The notes beneath the pieces were generated by a model. The model was given only the letters and a program-made list of their open reading frames with translations, was not told where the DNA came from and searched no databases. A stretch of 64,000 nucleotides of DNA from Melampsora larici-populina 98AG31 (taxonomy: Eukaryota > Basidiomycota > Pucciniomycetes > Pucciniales > Melampsoraceae): the NCBI RefSeq assembly GCF_000204055.1, contig NW_006768795.1:1-64000 (forward strand), read 5' to 3'. Positions within the stretch are counted from its first letter, which is position 1, and each line of letters opens with the position of its first letter. Position numbers and translations under genes: made by a program. Of this stretch, positions 34,916 to 44,849 are shown in pieces.

Positions 34916-36067
34916 ATGGGGAAGAAGAAGAGATCAAGCATGTCAACTGACGGTCAAAAATCAAAAAAGGAGGAAGATGACTTAACAAAAATAACCAAAC
35001 CTTTCGGATCCTTCAAAAAAGACGCATTTGGGATAGATAGATCGGATTCGGATGTGATTCAGCAGCATTTCTTAAGAGGCTCTTGGAAAGATGGGACCCT
35101 CAAACATTACAACTCTGGGGTAGTAAAACTGATGCGATTCACAGATGTAAAGAAGGTGGATAAGACTCTGTTGCTACCAATCTTGTCGGAGGTCCTCCTT
35201 GGCTTTGTGGTCTGGGCGTCTAAAAAGAACAAAAACTTAGTAGATGATGATGAATCGGTCAAGTCAACTACCTTGAAATCTTACATCGCTGGGTTGAAGG
35301 CTTGGCATCGATTCCATCGGAGACCATATCCTTTGGATCAAGACGACACGGTTTCGCTATTGATTAGAGCCTCTGAAGCAGTCGAACAAGAACTGAAGAC
35401 GCAAGAGAAGTTAAAACCACCGGTATTAGTGTCAGATTTAGCAATCTTAAGAGAACTTGTTGATTTAACGTACGAGAAAGACGCGGTAATCTATGCGATT
35501 GCTCTGGTAGCCTTTTGGGGTACCGCTCGACTGGGAGAGTTGGTGTCGGATGATCCAGGGAAGCGGATGCCGATTTGGGGAGATGTCTTGTGGGGACCAA
35601 AGGATTCTTATGCCAAGATCGCGATTCATGGAGCGAAGACAGCAAAGCATGGTGAAATCCAATACATCTACCTGCCTCGACAGAAATCCAAACTCGATCC
35701 GGTTAGAGCATTGCGAGTACTCTTTGACTTCAGAACTAGAAAGTCAACTGATCCGGTGTTTGGTTTTGCAAGTGAAGAAGATGGAAGAATCATCCTCTTC
35801 AAGAAGAGTTTTGTTATTAAGGAGCTACGCAGACTGTGGAATGGGTGTAGATCTGAGAAAGACCAACTCTTGTTCGGCCACTCGTTCCGGATTGGTGGTG
35901 CCTCCCTCTGATGGAATTTGGGGGCGACTCGTGAAGAGGTGAAGATCCATGGAAGATGGGCTTCAGATGCGTATAAGATCTACTTGAGGAAGTTTAGCAA
36001 CAAGGAAATGAAGGAGACGGCCAATTGGTTGATAGTAAATCAGTTAGATGACTTCGTCGACAACTGA
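34916..36067 (+). pseudogene. DIRS tyrosine recombinase with one in-frame TGA
   Basis: 383 codons from ATG 34916 to TGA 36065, with a premature TGA at 35909-35911. The N-terminal about 30 residues are basic. The catalytic fold of tyrosine recombinases is recognisable: ARLGEL (first catalytic Arg) at about 35529-35546, then HSFRIGG (His-x-x-Arg) just before the premature stop, and after it GRWASDAYKIYLR, giving the W/H position and the nucleophilic Tyr. The stop falls between the His-x-x-Arg box and the Tyr, so a truncated product would lack the nucleophile. The frame is otherwise intact; the ATG lies only 8 bases after the RNase H stop. Confidence 0.85.
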
Positions 36068-37057
36068 TTCATAGAGTTGTCCGAGTAAATCATACCTCTT
36101 GGAGTTTTTGTTGGTTGTCCCAGTTGGATGCTTCTAATGCTGTTGTTAGGTTGACACGAGGTGGATATGCCGAAGTGACTTCATGCAATCAAAGAACTTT
36201 TCGAAAGGTTACGGAACATGTGAGAGTTCAGATTAATAGATTGTTAATTTGGAGTTTGACATGTGAGATCTGTAAGTGTGGTGGATTTAGAGTTTGTTGA
36301 AATTCAATAGCAAGGGTGCTGAGAGTATAGAGCGGATGACATTCATAGGTCATTCTATTCTCCGTATCCTTTAATTAAATGACTGAGTGAGACAGTAAGA
36401 TTGTGAAACTATGCTCGAGGTGGGGGGGTTCGTTTGAGTTTGACTTCTCAAGGCTCACGGCTCGAGGCTTCGTGAGTTCAGGGGGTTGAGAAGTCTATTC
36501 TTCTCTAGCCTGTTCTTGCCCCGTAGGAAGAGTTCTAGGATGGGTGGTCTCCACCCATACTAGATCCCTCCTCCTACGGAGCTACCCCCACACCACGCCC
36601 ATGGTTTATTGGCCTCAGGAAAGGCAGTAAGCTAGAAGCAGTAGAACATGTTAGGGAATAGTTTACTTTTCATCTCAAAGTTAATAGTTAACTCTGACTG
36701 TGGAAGCATCAGAGTTCCTTCTATGCCTTATTCAACAATAGAACTTGCCTCCCACGTAAGAGAATGGATCCTTGATTTTTGCAAGATAATAGCTGCAATC
36801 ACCATATCAGGATGCCTTGTAGCAGGTACATATGTACTTTTGAGAATATCATGTCCACTTCATTTTTGGGGTTTAAAGATGTTGAAAAGTCAGGCAGTCA
36901 AACTTCAAGTATGTATTTCAAGTGTCAATATGTTCAAAATAATAAGAGTCACAATCTAGCCATGATAGCAGATTCCGCTACATCTTACAAAAGACAGGCA
37001 CAAAAAACACGTAGTCTTTGCTTTGTTAAGCAACCTCAATCTCGAATTCCAGTACAA
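36068..37057. other. 3' side of DIRS-like element and downstream region of paralogue B
   Basis: 36068-36700 has no gene and may hold the element's terminal repeats (not identified). From about 36760 it is similar to the region downstream of paralogue C (about 40040 onward), for example TTTTGCAAGATAATAGCTG against TTTTGCAAGATGATAGCTG. Confidence 0.5.
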
Positions 37058-38283
37058 TCATTGATCATTCTCTGTTTCATCTTCATAGTCACTCTTACTA
37101 CCTCCAAGTCCACCGTTACCACTGTTCATATCAGCCGCATAGCCAGCGGCCGGTCCACCGGGTCCACCACCGTCACTTCCGAGTTTATCGCTGCCACTGC
37201 CACCAGGACCGTCTCCACTCGGGCTGTATCCTGAGGGACTGTTTGATAGGGAATTGGGACTTCCCGAATGAGTGTTAAGTGAATCTGGAGTTCCTGAAAG
37301 ATAGTTTGACGAGCCATACGGAATTTCTGAAAGGCTATTTGATGGGGAATATGAGCTTTCTGAAAGACTGTTTGAAGGTGTATATGGAGTTCCTGATAGA
37401 CTGTTTGAGGATGAGTTTGTAGCTTGAGGGTAGTTTGTTGGATATGATCCATCTGGTTCCATGCTCAAGCTTCCTGCTGCTTAGTCACCAACAAGGATTT
37501 TTTTTGGAAAAAATCAGTTTAGTTGAATTTTTTGATTTTTGATTGAACGAAAGTTAATTACGTGAATTGCTCCCATCTTGTTTTCCGCCTGGGTTATTTG
37601 AATCATAATGATGCTTTGTAACATTTTTCTTTCCATTGATGTTGGTTTCTACTGTAGACCAAGATTGAATTGAAGGTTTCCCATTTCCTGGGAATGATAT
37701 GGAACTACTGCCTAATAAAGTTTCTAACAACTTTCCAAGGTTACCAAAGGTATCACCAAATGACCCAGTCATTGAATTGTAATTTCCTGATCCTGATCCA
37801 GAAGGTGAGGATGGTAGACCTGGTGACTTTTCAGTTTCGAGTCCATCAACTTATGGAAGGAAAATAGACAACATTCATAAAGAACAAAAGAATTGAGTCA
37901 GTGTCTTGGTTTTCTTGACAGGCAAAAAGTTATTTATGGTCCGAAATCTTCATACATGGTTGGGGGGTAATCTCTTCATTCATTTGAGGATTGACTGGAG
38001 TACTCGAGTTGAATGGTTGAGTAGATTTGCTTTTCTTTCCGTTAATGTTGGTCTCTACAGTGGAAAACCCTTGAGCAGATGGATTTATTCCTTGAGGATT
38101 CAAAAGACTTGGTCCTGAAGTAGACAAAGAAGCTAGACCTCCCAGCGAAGTTGAATTATTAGGAATCGGGCTCGAAGAACATAAGATTGAAACATATAGA
38201 GATAATACACCCATCTTCAAAGGTGCATATTTGGGAGTAGTATATCTAGTACGTAAAATTTCAAGTGGATTGAAAGTATCCAT
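37058..38283 (-). CDS. Secreted Gly/Ser-rich paralogue B (T-N-I-N-G-K-K family)
   Basis: Model: complement(join(37058..37476,37562..37849,37956..38283)), 344 aa, both introns phase 1, same layout as paralogue A. Exon 1: polar lead, then MGVLSLYVSILCSSSPIP (signal-type core), then a first module ending in FSTVETNINGKK. Exon 2: a Gly/Ser linker, LGKLLETLLG, then PSIQSWSTVETNINGKK with NVTKHHYDSNNPGG. Exon 3: a run of imperfect repeats of the type NSLS(G/E)-x-PY-x-S, then a Gly/Asp/Ser-rich acidic tail ending EDETENDQ. The two module copies within this gene are nearly identical at the DNA level (around 38030-38062 and 37620-37655), implying a within-gene duplication. No known domain. Acceptor of exon 3 chosen by alignment to A and C (AAGCAG). 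Confidence 0.75.
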
Positions 38284-40373
38284 GGGTTCTGAATGTTCTG
38301 ATAAATATATATCTTACAAGGTTCGATAATAAATAATAAATAGAGGACGAATGAAATCACCAGGACTTCAACCAAATATATTTTTTCAAGATAAAAATTG
38401 AATAATTTCTTTTAATCTTAATTGATTTTGAAGGAATCAAATAATATAAATATGGATGTGATCAGAAAGTAAGGGAAATTGAGACGGTCAAGATATCGGA
38501 AGATGATGAGGGAGTGGACATGAGTTTTTTGAAAATGGGATGTGTTTATAAATCGAAAAAGTAAACCAAATCGAGAGCGTCTCAATGAGGTTCCATCCTC
38601 GTCGACCACACATCGCCACATTCCTCAGTTCGTCAGCGAGCCCATTATTCGGAAAAGTTTTGATGCCTCCTTGCATCAAGACGTACAAACTGATGGAAAG
38701 TGTACCAAAAAGTTCGAATTTCAACGAAGCGAGCCAGTTAATCGTATTCAGAATTGTTCACCCTCAACGAAGGAATTTGTCATCAGGTTGGAATATAATC
38801 GTTTAATTTTGCTCTTCGGCCTTGATGAAACCCACATAATCCTTTGCTCGAGGTCGAATAGGTCGTAGCGATCAAAATGACACCCACCACATGGACTCGG
38901 ATAGCTCTTACATACTGAATTTGCCTCATGGAAGGGCACTGTTTCGAACCTTTGCATCGAGGCACCTTCGAACCTCCTCCTGAGACCACTAGTTGTTCAT
39001 CAAGAACATCAGAGAGAGAAGTGTTCTACACCGGTAGGGTAGCAGTCCTTTTCCCTGGTCAAACTCATATCAAAAAGTTGTAACATGATTTAAACGCGGT
39101 ATACATAGCCTTTGGTTCCCAATTACAGGAGACTCGAGTATCTACAGTGCAATTTGGCATGGTGAAAATCCAGGTGCATCACTCCTTAAGTGGGGTGCAA
39201 CTTTTAATACTGCAATCATGTGAAAAAACAATATTCATATGGAACTGATAACAGATCAGCATGTCCATTTGATTTAATGATCCTTTCTGGTTTTTCAACT
39301 CCAATTTGTGATAAATCCTCACCCGGGATTGAGTTGCAAATGAGCAAGACATTTAGCTAAAGATTGGAATCAGTCATGAAGACAGGCTAATGGACATATA
39401 TCTTTTGCAAAATATCAAATATTAAGTACCAGATTATGGTTGGGTCAAGTTAAAAAAACTGCAAAATGAAAGTTGATAGATTGTAAAAATATGATTTGAA
39501 ATGATGAGGAAGGACATTGTGATTATGCTTGATGATTTGAAACCCTAGACTAAGGAGAGGTACAATCCAAAGATTTTAGGTTTATTTCCAAGGTATGGAA
39601 TAATAACTCAGACACAATTGTTGATAGGTAGAGGTGAGAACAGCAGTTCCAAAGGGGGAGAGAGATTGGGACTTGTAGATGGCAATTGTCCCTTGGAATC
39701 TTTGGGGTAAAGTTGAGTCAATTCAGCCCAGTCAATTATATATGACAATGAATATTTTGTTCAGTTTTTGAGGTGCATGTATAAAGCTTGATCCTTGATC
39801 CCAGAATGATGAGTTTGCTTGTTAATTTTGCCTTTGTACCAATTTGTACCCTAACCTTGTTTCATCATTCATTGGCTTCATATATGTGACTGTCAAAAGC
39901 TGGTTGTAGCTATACTGGTCTGAGGGGTCTGGAGTGGGAGGTCTGTCATCAAATCAAAGGAGACTTGATGATCATGCAAAATCCAAAAACTCTGATAAAT
40001 TTCAGCAAGGAACTTGATCAAAAATCTTAAAGATCTCATTTTGCAAGATGATAGCTGTGATCACTTTGACAAGCTGCTTTTTAGCAGGTGTGCAGTTTAT
40101 AGAACATGTCCACTTCATTTTCAGGGTACAAAGATAGCAAAAAGCCAGCAAAGTATGTTGAAGTTCAGTAAATATATACATGATAATAAATAAAAGTTAC
40201 AATATAGCCACCATACTTTGATAGATTCTAGTACATCTTACAATAGAAATAATTGAAAAAACACATGTTTTGCTTTGTTGAGCAATCTCAATCTAAGATC
40301 TCATCACTATGATTCATGATTCCCTTCTTCATTGTGATACCTATTGTTACTGCCTACCACTATGCACCACTGT
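38284..40373. other. Region between paralogues B and C, part of a tandem duplication
   Basis: 38284-39100 is similar to 41530-42560 upstream of C (for example CTCGGATAGCTCTTAC and CACCGGTAGGGTAGCA in both). 39100-40373 has no gene; 40040-40373 matches the region downstream of B. The duplicated unit is about 3.3 kb. Confidence 0.6.
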
Positions 40374-41529
40374 TTATACTACCTGTAATGAAGGATTTTT
40401 TGATGTGGCATCTGGTTGTCCTGTGATACTTGATGGGGTATATGGAGTTCCTGATTGACTGTTTGACGTGCTATATTGATTTCCTGATTGACTGTTTGAC
40501 GTGCCATATTGATTTCCTAATTGACTGTTTGATGTGCTATATTGATTTCCTGATTGACTGTTTGAGGGGTTAGAGGTAGTTCCTGAAAGACTGTTCAAGG
40601 AGGGATTTGAAGTTTGAGTGTGGTATGTTGGAGTTGATCCTAACTGATCATAGCCCGAGTTTCCTACTGCTTGGTCAACAAGAAGGAGAATTAGCAAAAA
40701 AGTCAGTTTTGTTTAGATTTTGATCATTGATCAAAAGAAAATCAATTACATGAATTGCTTCCGCCTTGGTTTCCTCCTAGAGTGGTTGAACCATAATTAC
40801 CTCGAGTATTTGATGTAGACCAAGATGGAGTTGAAGGGTTTCCATTTCCAGATGATGATACGGAATTACCACCTAATATATCTTCAACCAAACTTGCAAG
40901 TTTGCTAAAAGTATCACCTAGTGAGCCAGTCATGGGATTGGATGTTCCTGATCCTGACCCAGATCCAGATAACCCTAATCCTAAACCCAACCCCAACCCC
41001 AAACCCAATTCTAATTGTGACTTTGGTCCAGATTCAGTTCCAGTTATTACTTCTGGTCCTATCCCTAATCCTACTGGTGTGGCTGGGGTTGAGTATGAGG
41101 ATGTCAGGTTTGGTGATTTTCCGGTTTGGAGTCCATCAACTTATGGAAGGAAAAAAATAAAGTTTAAAAGTACGGATGAATCTTGTTAGTATCTCAACTT
41201 TGCAAGGCAAAAATGGTTTCATGACAAGACAACGGCATACCTGCTAGGGTGGTAAGATCTGAATTTGTTTTATCACTTGAACTACTTGGATTGAATGGCT
41301 TGGTCTCTACATTGGTATAGCCTTTGACAGCTTGAGTTGTCCCTTGAGGATTGGTAACGCTTAGGTCAGGAGTAGTAGAAGCAGGTGATCCTCCAAACGG
41401 AGTTGATAGACTAGGAATTGGGCTTGAAGAACATAAGATGGCACCGTATAGAAATAATACACCCATTTTCATAGGAGCATAATTGTTAGATTTGGTACGT
41501 AGAATGTCAAGTAGATGAAATGTATCCAT
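40374..41529 (-). CDS. Secreted Gly/Ser-rich paralogue C, diverged modules
   Basis: Model: complement(join(40374..40666,40750..41139,41241..41529)), 323 aa, same phase-1 introns as A and B. The signal-type N-terminus is well kept (MKMGVLFLYGAILCSSSPIP). The module is lost in both places: exon 1 goes from YTNVET straight to KPFNPSS, and exon 2 reads PSTPSWSTSNTRGN. Exon 2 instead has a run of Leu-Gly pairs followed by Ser-Gly pairs (about 40940-41020). Exon 3 has three to four copies of an 11-residue unit (NQYSTSNSQSG type) coded by a 33-base tandem repeat. It ends TSKNPSLQVV without the acidic tail. Looks intact but fast-evolving. Confidence 0.72.
40455..40570 (-). repeat. 33-base tandem repeat in paralogue C
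   Basis: About three and a half copies of TGCTATATTGATTTCCTGAT plus TGACTGTTTGACG (plus-strand reading), differing at a few bases. It keeps frame and encodes 11-residue Asn/Ser/Gln/Gly-rich repeats. Confidence 0.8.
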
Positions 41530-43137
41530 TGCTCCTGTATGTCTTGATAGGTTTATATTCTAAAAGGTCTAAGGATAAATGATAAAATAAAAGTCAAATG
41601 GAATCTCCAGGAATTCAATCAAATCTAAATTTTAAAAGATAAATATTAAATAATTTCTTTGAATCTTAAAGATTTTTCAAAGAAATTAAATAATATATAT
41701 ATATGAAGGTGATCAGGAAGCAAGTGTGTCTACAATGATGAAGCTCTTGAAGGATGATGAGGGAGAGAACATGTTTTTTTCTGAAAAAATGGTGTCCTTA
41801 TATACCAAAAACTTGAGCAAACCGAGAGTGTCTTAGCCTACTGACAAGACATCGCCATATTCGTCAACTTGTCAGCGACTCCGATTCTTTGGCAAAAGTT
41901 TTAATGCTTCCCTGCATCAAAAACCAAAAGAGAGTCTGACATGTTTGACTTCCAATGAAGCCAGCTAATGAATCACATTTAAGTTTTTCACCCTTTAACG
42001 AGGGAATCTCTCCTTTGGTTACCAACAAATAGAACTCGTTATTCGACTAGATAAGACCTACAAAACTCTTCGCTCAAGGTACATACAGCCATTCCGATAT
42101 TGCTTGTCGCACCTGTTTGAAAAAGAAAAAGTTTGTGAGCTTGAAACCTAAGTTTTAACCGGCTAAAACCTGGAATTTGGCTGTATTGCCTTGAATTACA
42201 GCCAAGTTTGAAGTTTTATTGAGTAAAAACAGGTAAAAACTTAGGTCTCACTTTTTCTTTTTCAAACCGGAGCGACAAGCAATATCGGAATGGCTGTAGA
42301 ACAGGTCGTAGCGAAAATAATGACGTACACTACATGGCCTCGAGGCTCGGATAGCTCTTACCTACTAAACTTGGCTTACAAAAGGATACTGCTTCGGACC
42401 TTTATCAGGCATACCTTCAAAGCTACGCTGAAACCACTCGCTCTTCGTCAAGATCATCATATAGGGGGTTTCTTCACCGGTAGGGTAGCAACCTTTTCCT
42501 TGGTCAAACTCTGACCAAAGTCTTTAGAAACTCGAATTGAACCTCCTATATTCATTTACTCATAGCAGTGTGCACGGTGCAGATTGGCATAGTGAGAGAT
42601 GTGTTTCAGTTCCCTGTTTCTTTCAGTGGTTGCTGTGTAACTTGAAATTGGAAAGGATCTCAATTCACACAAAACTTGTTAGGAATTCTGTGACTTTTGA
42701 CACGGTTAGATGATGACAAAAATTGATACTCAAATGAATGTCATAACATCTCAGGATGTTCATCTCATTTCTTGAACCATTCTGATTCTCCAACTTCAAT
42801 TGTTATTAAATCCTCACTTAGGATTAGATAAACCATGAGCAAGATATTGAAAATTTGGGATTAGTAGGAAAGAAAGACCAACTAGATAATGCTCATACAG
42901 ATTTTAATAAATATTACATATTGGGTGATTAAAAATTGCGTTTGGGTAATGTTGAAAGAAATACAAAAGTAAAATTTAGATATCAAGAAAGATGTGATTG
43001 GAAATGTTGATGAAGGGTATTGTGACTGCACTTGATGATTTAAAGCCGTGATCTAACCTTATTCATGCATGGATTCGTATAGGCGAGAAATGGAAGGTTC
43101 AGAGCGAGAGGAATCGGAGCTTGCAAAAAAGACCTGC
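41530..43137. other. Upstream of paralogue C, with a MITE; no other gene
   Basis: Matches the upstream region of paralogue B in patches; interrupted by the element at 42086-42296. No gene recognised. Confidence 0.5.
42086..42296. mobile_element. MITE with CAGCC ends and TA duplication
   Basis: 211 bases with inverted ends CAGCCATTCCGATATTGCTT and complement, continuing through GAAAAAGAAAAAGT. TA on both flanks (42084-42085, 42297-42298). The paralogous position upstream of gene B (about 38850-38870) lacks it, so the insertion came after the duplication. Confidence 0.85.
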
Positions 43138-43992
43138 TCACTTGAAAGAGGTAGGTTTATTACGTGATGAAGGTTCGAGTTCAGAGGTTGCACTGCGCGG
43201 TAGTAGATTACTACCAGAAGGCGTACGTGAATGAGACACAGGAAACTGAAGTCCAGTATTGATACCGATAGGACAGCTATTTCGACTCTTTCGTTTTCCA
43301 ATCCGAGGTTCATCAAATTTTTCAGATGCAATGAGACCAAAACGAGCAATAGTAGAAGTTCTTGGACGAGTGAGTAGAACTGGTTTTTCCCCTAATTTCA
43401 CATAACATTCAACTCTTTTACCACCCCAAAAACCCAATTCGACTTGTTCTCCTTCTTCATTTGGTAATTCAACCCCACGACTCGCACCTTGAGGAAACCT
43501 TTCATCGTCTACCTTTAAACCATTTTGACCCATTACTACAATTCTCAGGTTTAGGCCACCCAGAGGTGGTTCAATAAGTGTACACCAGACATGTGTGCGA
43601 GAGGCATGGGTAAAAGTTCCGGGAAGTTTGATGGCAGTAACAGGTGTGACCTTAACATCCACCTCGCTAGGAACATTGAAGATATTAGGTTTTCGTCCGA
43701 TGACCACACAGTGTCCAGGTTGAACAGGGATTCTCAGAGTAGCAGATGTAAGTTTCCGAACGCGAGACTCTTGAGCTGTATTAGTAGTAGAAGACTTTGA
43801 ATGGTTCGATTGTAGAGAGTGAGCTGCTCGTTCATCGTTTTCTTTAAGAACCGTTCCCTTTTGAAGGTCCAATGGAACAGGACGCTGTGATGAAGACTTT
43901 CGCCGATGTGAAATGGGCAATCGAGGGGGTTTTGAAGTAGAAGGACCCAGTGAGTCGTTGGCGATTTCTGATTGAAAGTGAGGTCTAATCAT
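43138..43992 (-). CDS. FHA-domain protein (TOS4/PLM2-like?)
   Basis: Single open frame of 284 aa. Residues 1-80 are disordered and basic/Ser-rich. About residues 85-200 look like a forkhead-associated domain, a phosphothreonine-binding module: VVIGRKPN (the Gly-Arg of the first conserved loop), HASRTH (Ser-x-x-His loop) and GQNGLKV (Asn-Gly). The size and the single FHA with disordered flanks resemble small nuclear FHA proteins such as fungal Tos4/Plm2, but that assignment is tentative. The stop overlaps a GTGAGC donor-like site; a further exon (SDSSRSEPSISRLYESMHE frame, 43059 on) would need an intron of only 22 bases, so the stop is taken as real. Confidence 0.7.
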   Translation of the reverse strand: MIRPHFQSEIANDSLGPSTSKPPRLPISHRRKSSSQRPVPLDLQKGTVLKENDERAAHSLQSNHSKSSTTNTAQESRVRKLTSATLRIPVQPGHCVVIGRKPNIFNVPSEVDVKVTPVTAIKLPGTFTHASRTHVWCTLIEPPLGGLNLRIVVMGQNGLKVDDERFPQGASRGVELPNEEGEQVELGFWGGKRVECYVKLGEKPVLLTRPRTSTIARFGLIASEKFDEPRIGKRKSRNSCPIGINTGLQFPVSHSRTPSGSNLLPRSATSELEPSSRNKPTSFK

Positions 43993-44849
43993 ACAAGCAG
44001 AAGGTTATGAAGATTAGAGTGATTAAGACTTGACTGTGATGAGAAAGAGCGAACAGGCAAGGTGAGCTGAATGGCTAGGTTTGAAAAGACAAAGAAAGAG
44101 AAGACTGACAGTATAGAATGAGATTAGGAGATAGAGAGAAATATATGATGATGATGATGATGGTGATGGTGATGATATGATTGAGAAGTGATTAGTTCTT
44201 TGATGCTGAGGAGATAGGTTGAAGTTCTCATGATATAGAAAGTTGATTGATGGGATGGTAAAAAGTTGATGACGTGGTTGAGGCTGAACCGTGACACTGA
44301 AGAAAGGCACCCTCAAGGTTTGTGTCCGTGCGTCACTACATTTGGCCCCGGGCTAGCACTGGCAGGCTGCCACTACATACAGCCCGGTAGCCAATGTGAA
44401 AGGACGCATAGCGCAAGGTGGAATAGCGCTGACTTTAAGAGAACGCACCGACCGTGACAACATTTTTTCAGTGCATGGATTGAAGTATACCTGAAAGATT
44501 GTGCGGCTATATTTCCAAAAAAAAACCGCAAAGTGGCCCCTTTGTTGTCTTAGTCTGAGCAAGAGTATACCATGTCTTTGAGCAATCACATATCCATGAC
44601 CACTCAAAGACAAGTTAGCTTTACCTTAAAGAGTCAAGACCAAAGGATGAAAAAGGAATTGATCAAATGGCTCTATTGGGAATTGGTAAATTTGTATTAG
44701 ATTAAGGATTTCAGGTAGTACTTTAGAATATGACCCAATCTGATGTCAATTATCAAGTTATTTATTTTATTACTGCATAATTAAGTGATTATAGTGTTGG
44801 TTTGCAATTAAGGATATAAGTTATACACTACTGTAAGTTTTTTATGATT
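43993..44849. other. Intergenic between FHA gene and P-type ATPase
   Basis: Probable promoter of the FHA gene (GATGAT/GGTGAT microsatellite at 44143-44180) and the ATPase 3' flank. No gene. Confidence 0.45.

Larger units (their letters stand above)
28600..36070 (+). mobile_element. Degenerate tyrosine-recombinase (DIRS/Ngaro-like) retrotransposon
   Basis: Order on the plus strand: a Lys/Glu- and Ser-rich gag-like region, reverse transcriptase with RNase H, then a tyrosine recombinase, which is the DIRS-order layout. There is no integrase or aspartic protease and no LTR that I can find. Several in-frame stops and two nested insertions make it non-autonomous. Coordinates are the extent of recognised coding sequence; true termini (split direct or inverted repeats) were not found, but similarity between the flanking paralogues B and C resumes by about 36760, so the right end lies before that. 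Confidence 0.8.

Noticed and set aside
40455..40570. CRISPR-like array
   Set aside because: Contiguous 33-base tandem repeats inside a eukaryotic coding exon, without unique spacers.
43059..43137. Extra 3' exon of the FHA gene
   Set aside because: Would need a 22-base intron, too short for splicing; kept only as a remark.
43133..43349. Separate minus-strand hydrophobic protein
   Set aside because: Alternative frame within the FHA gene's last part; no independent support.
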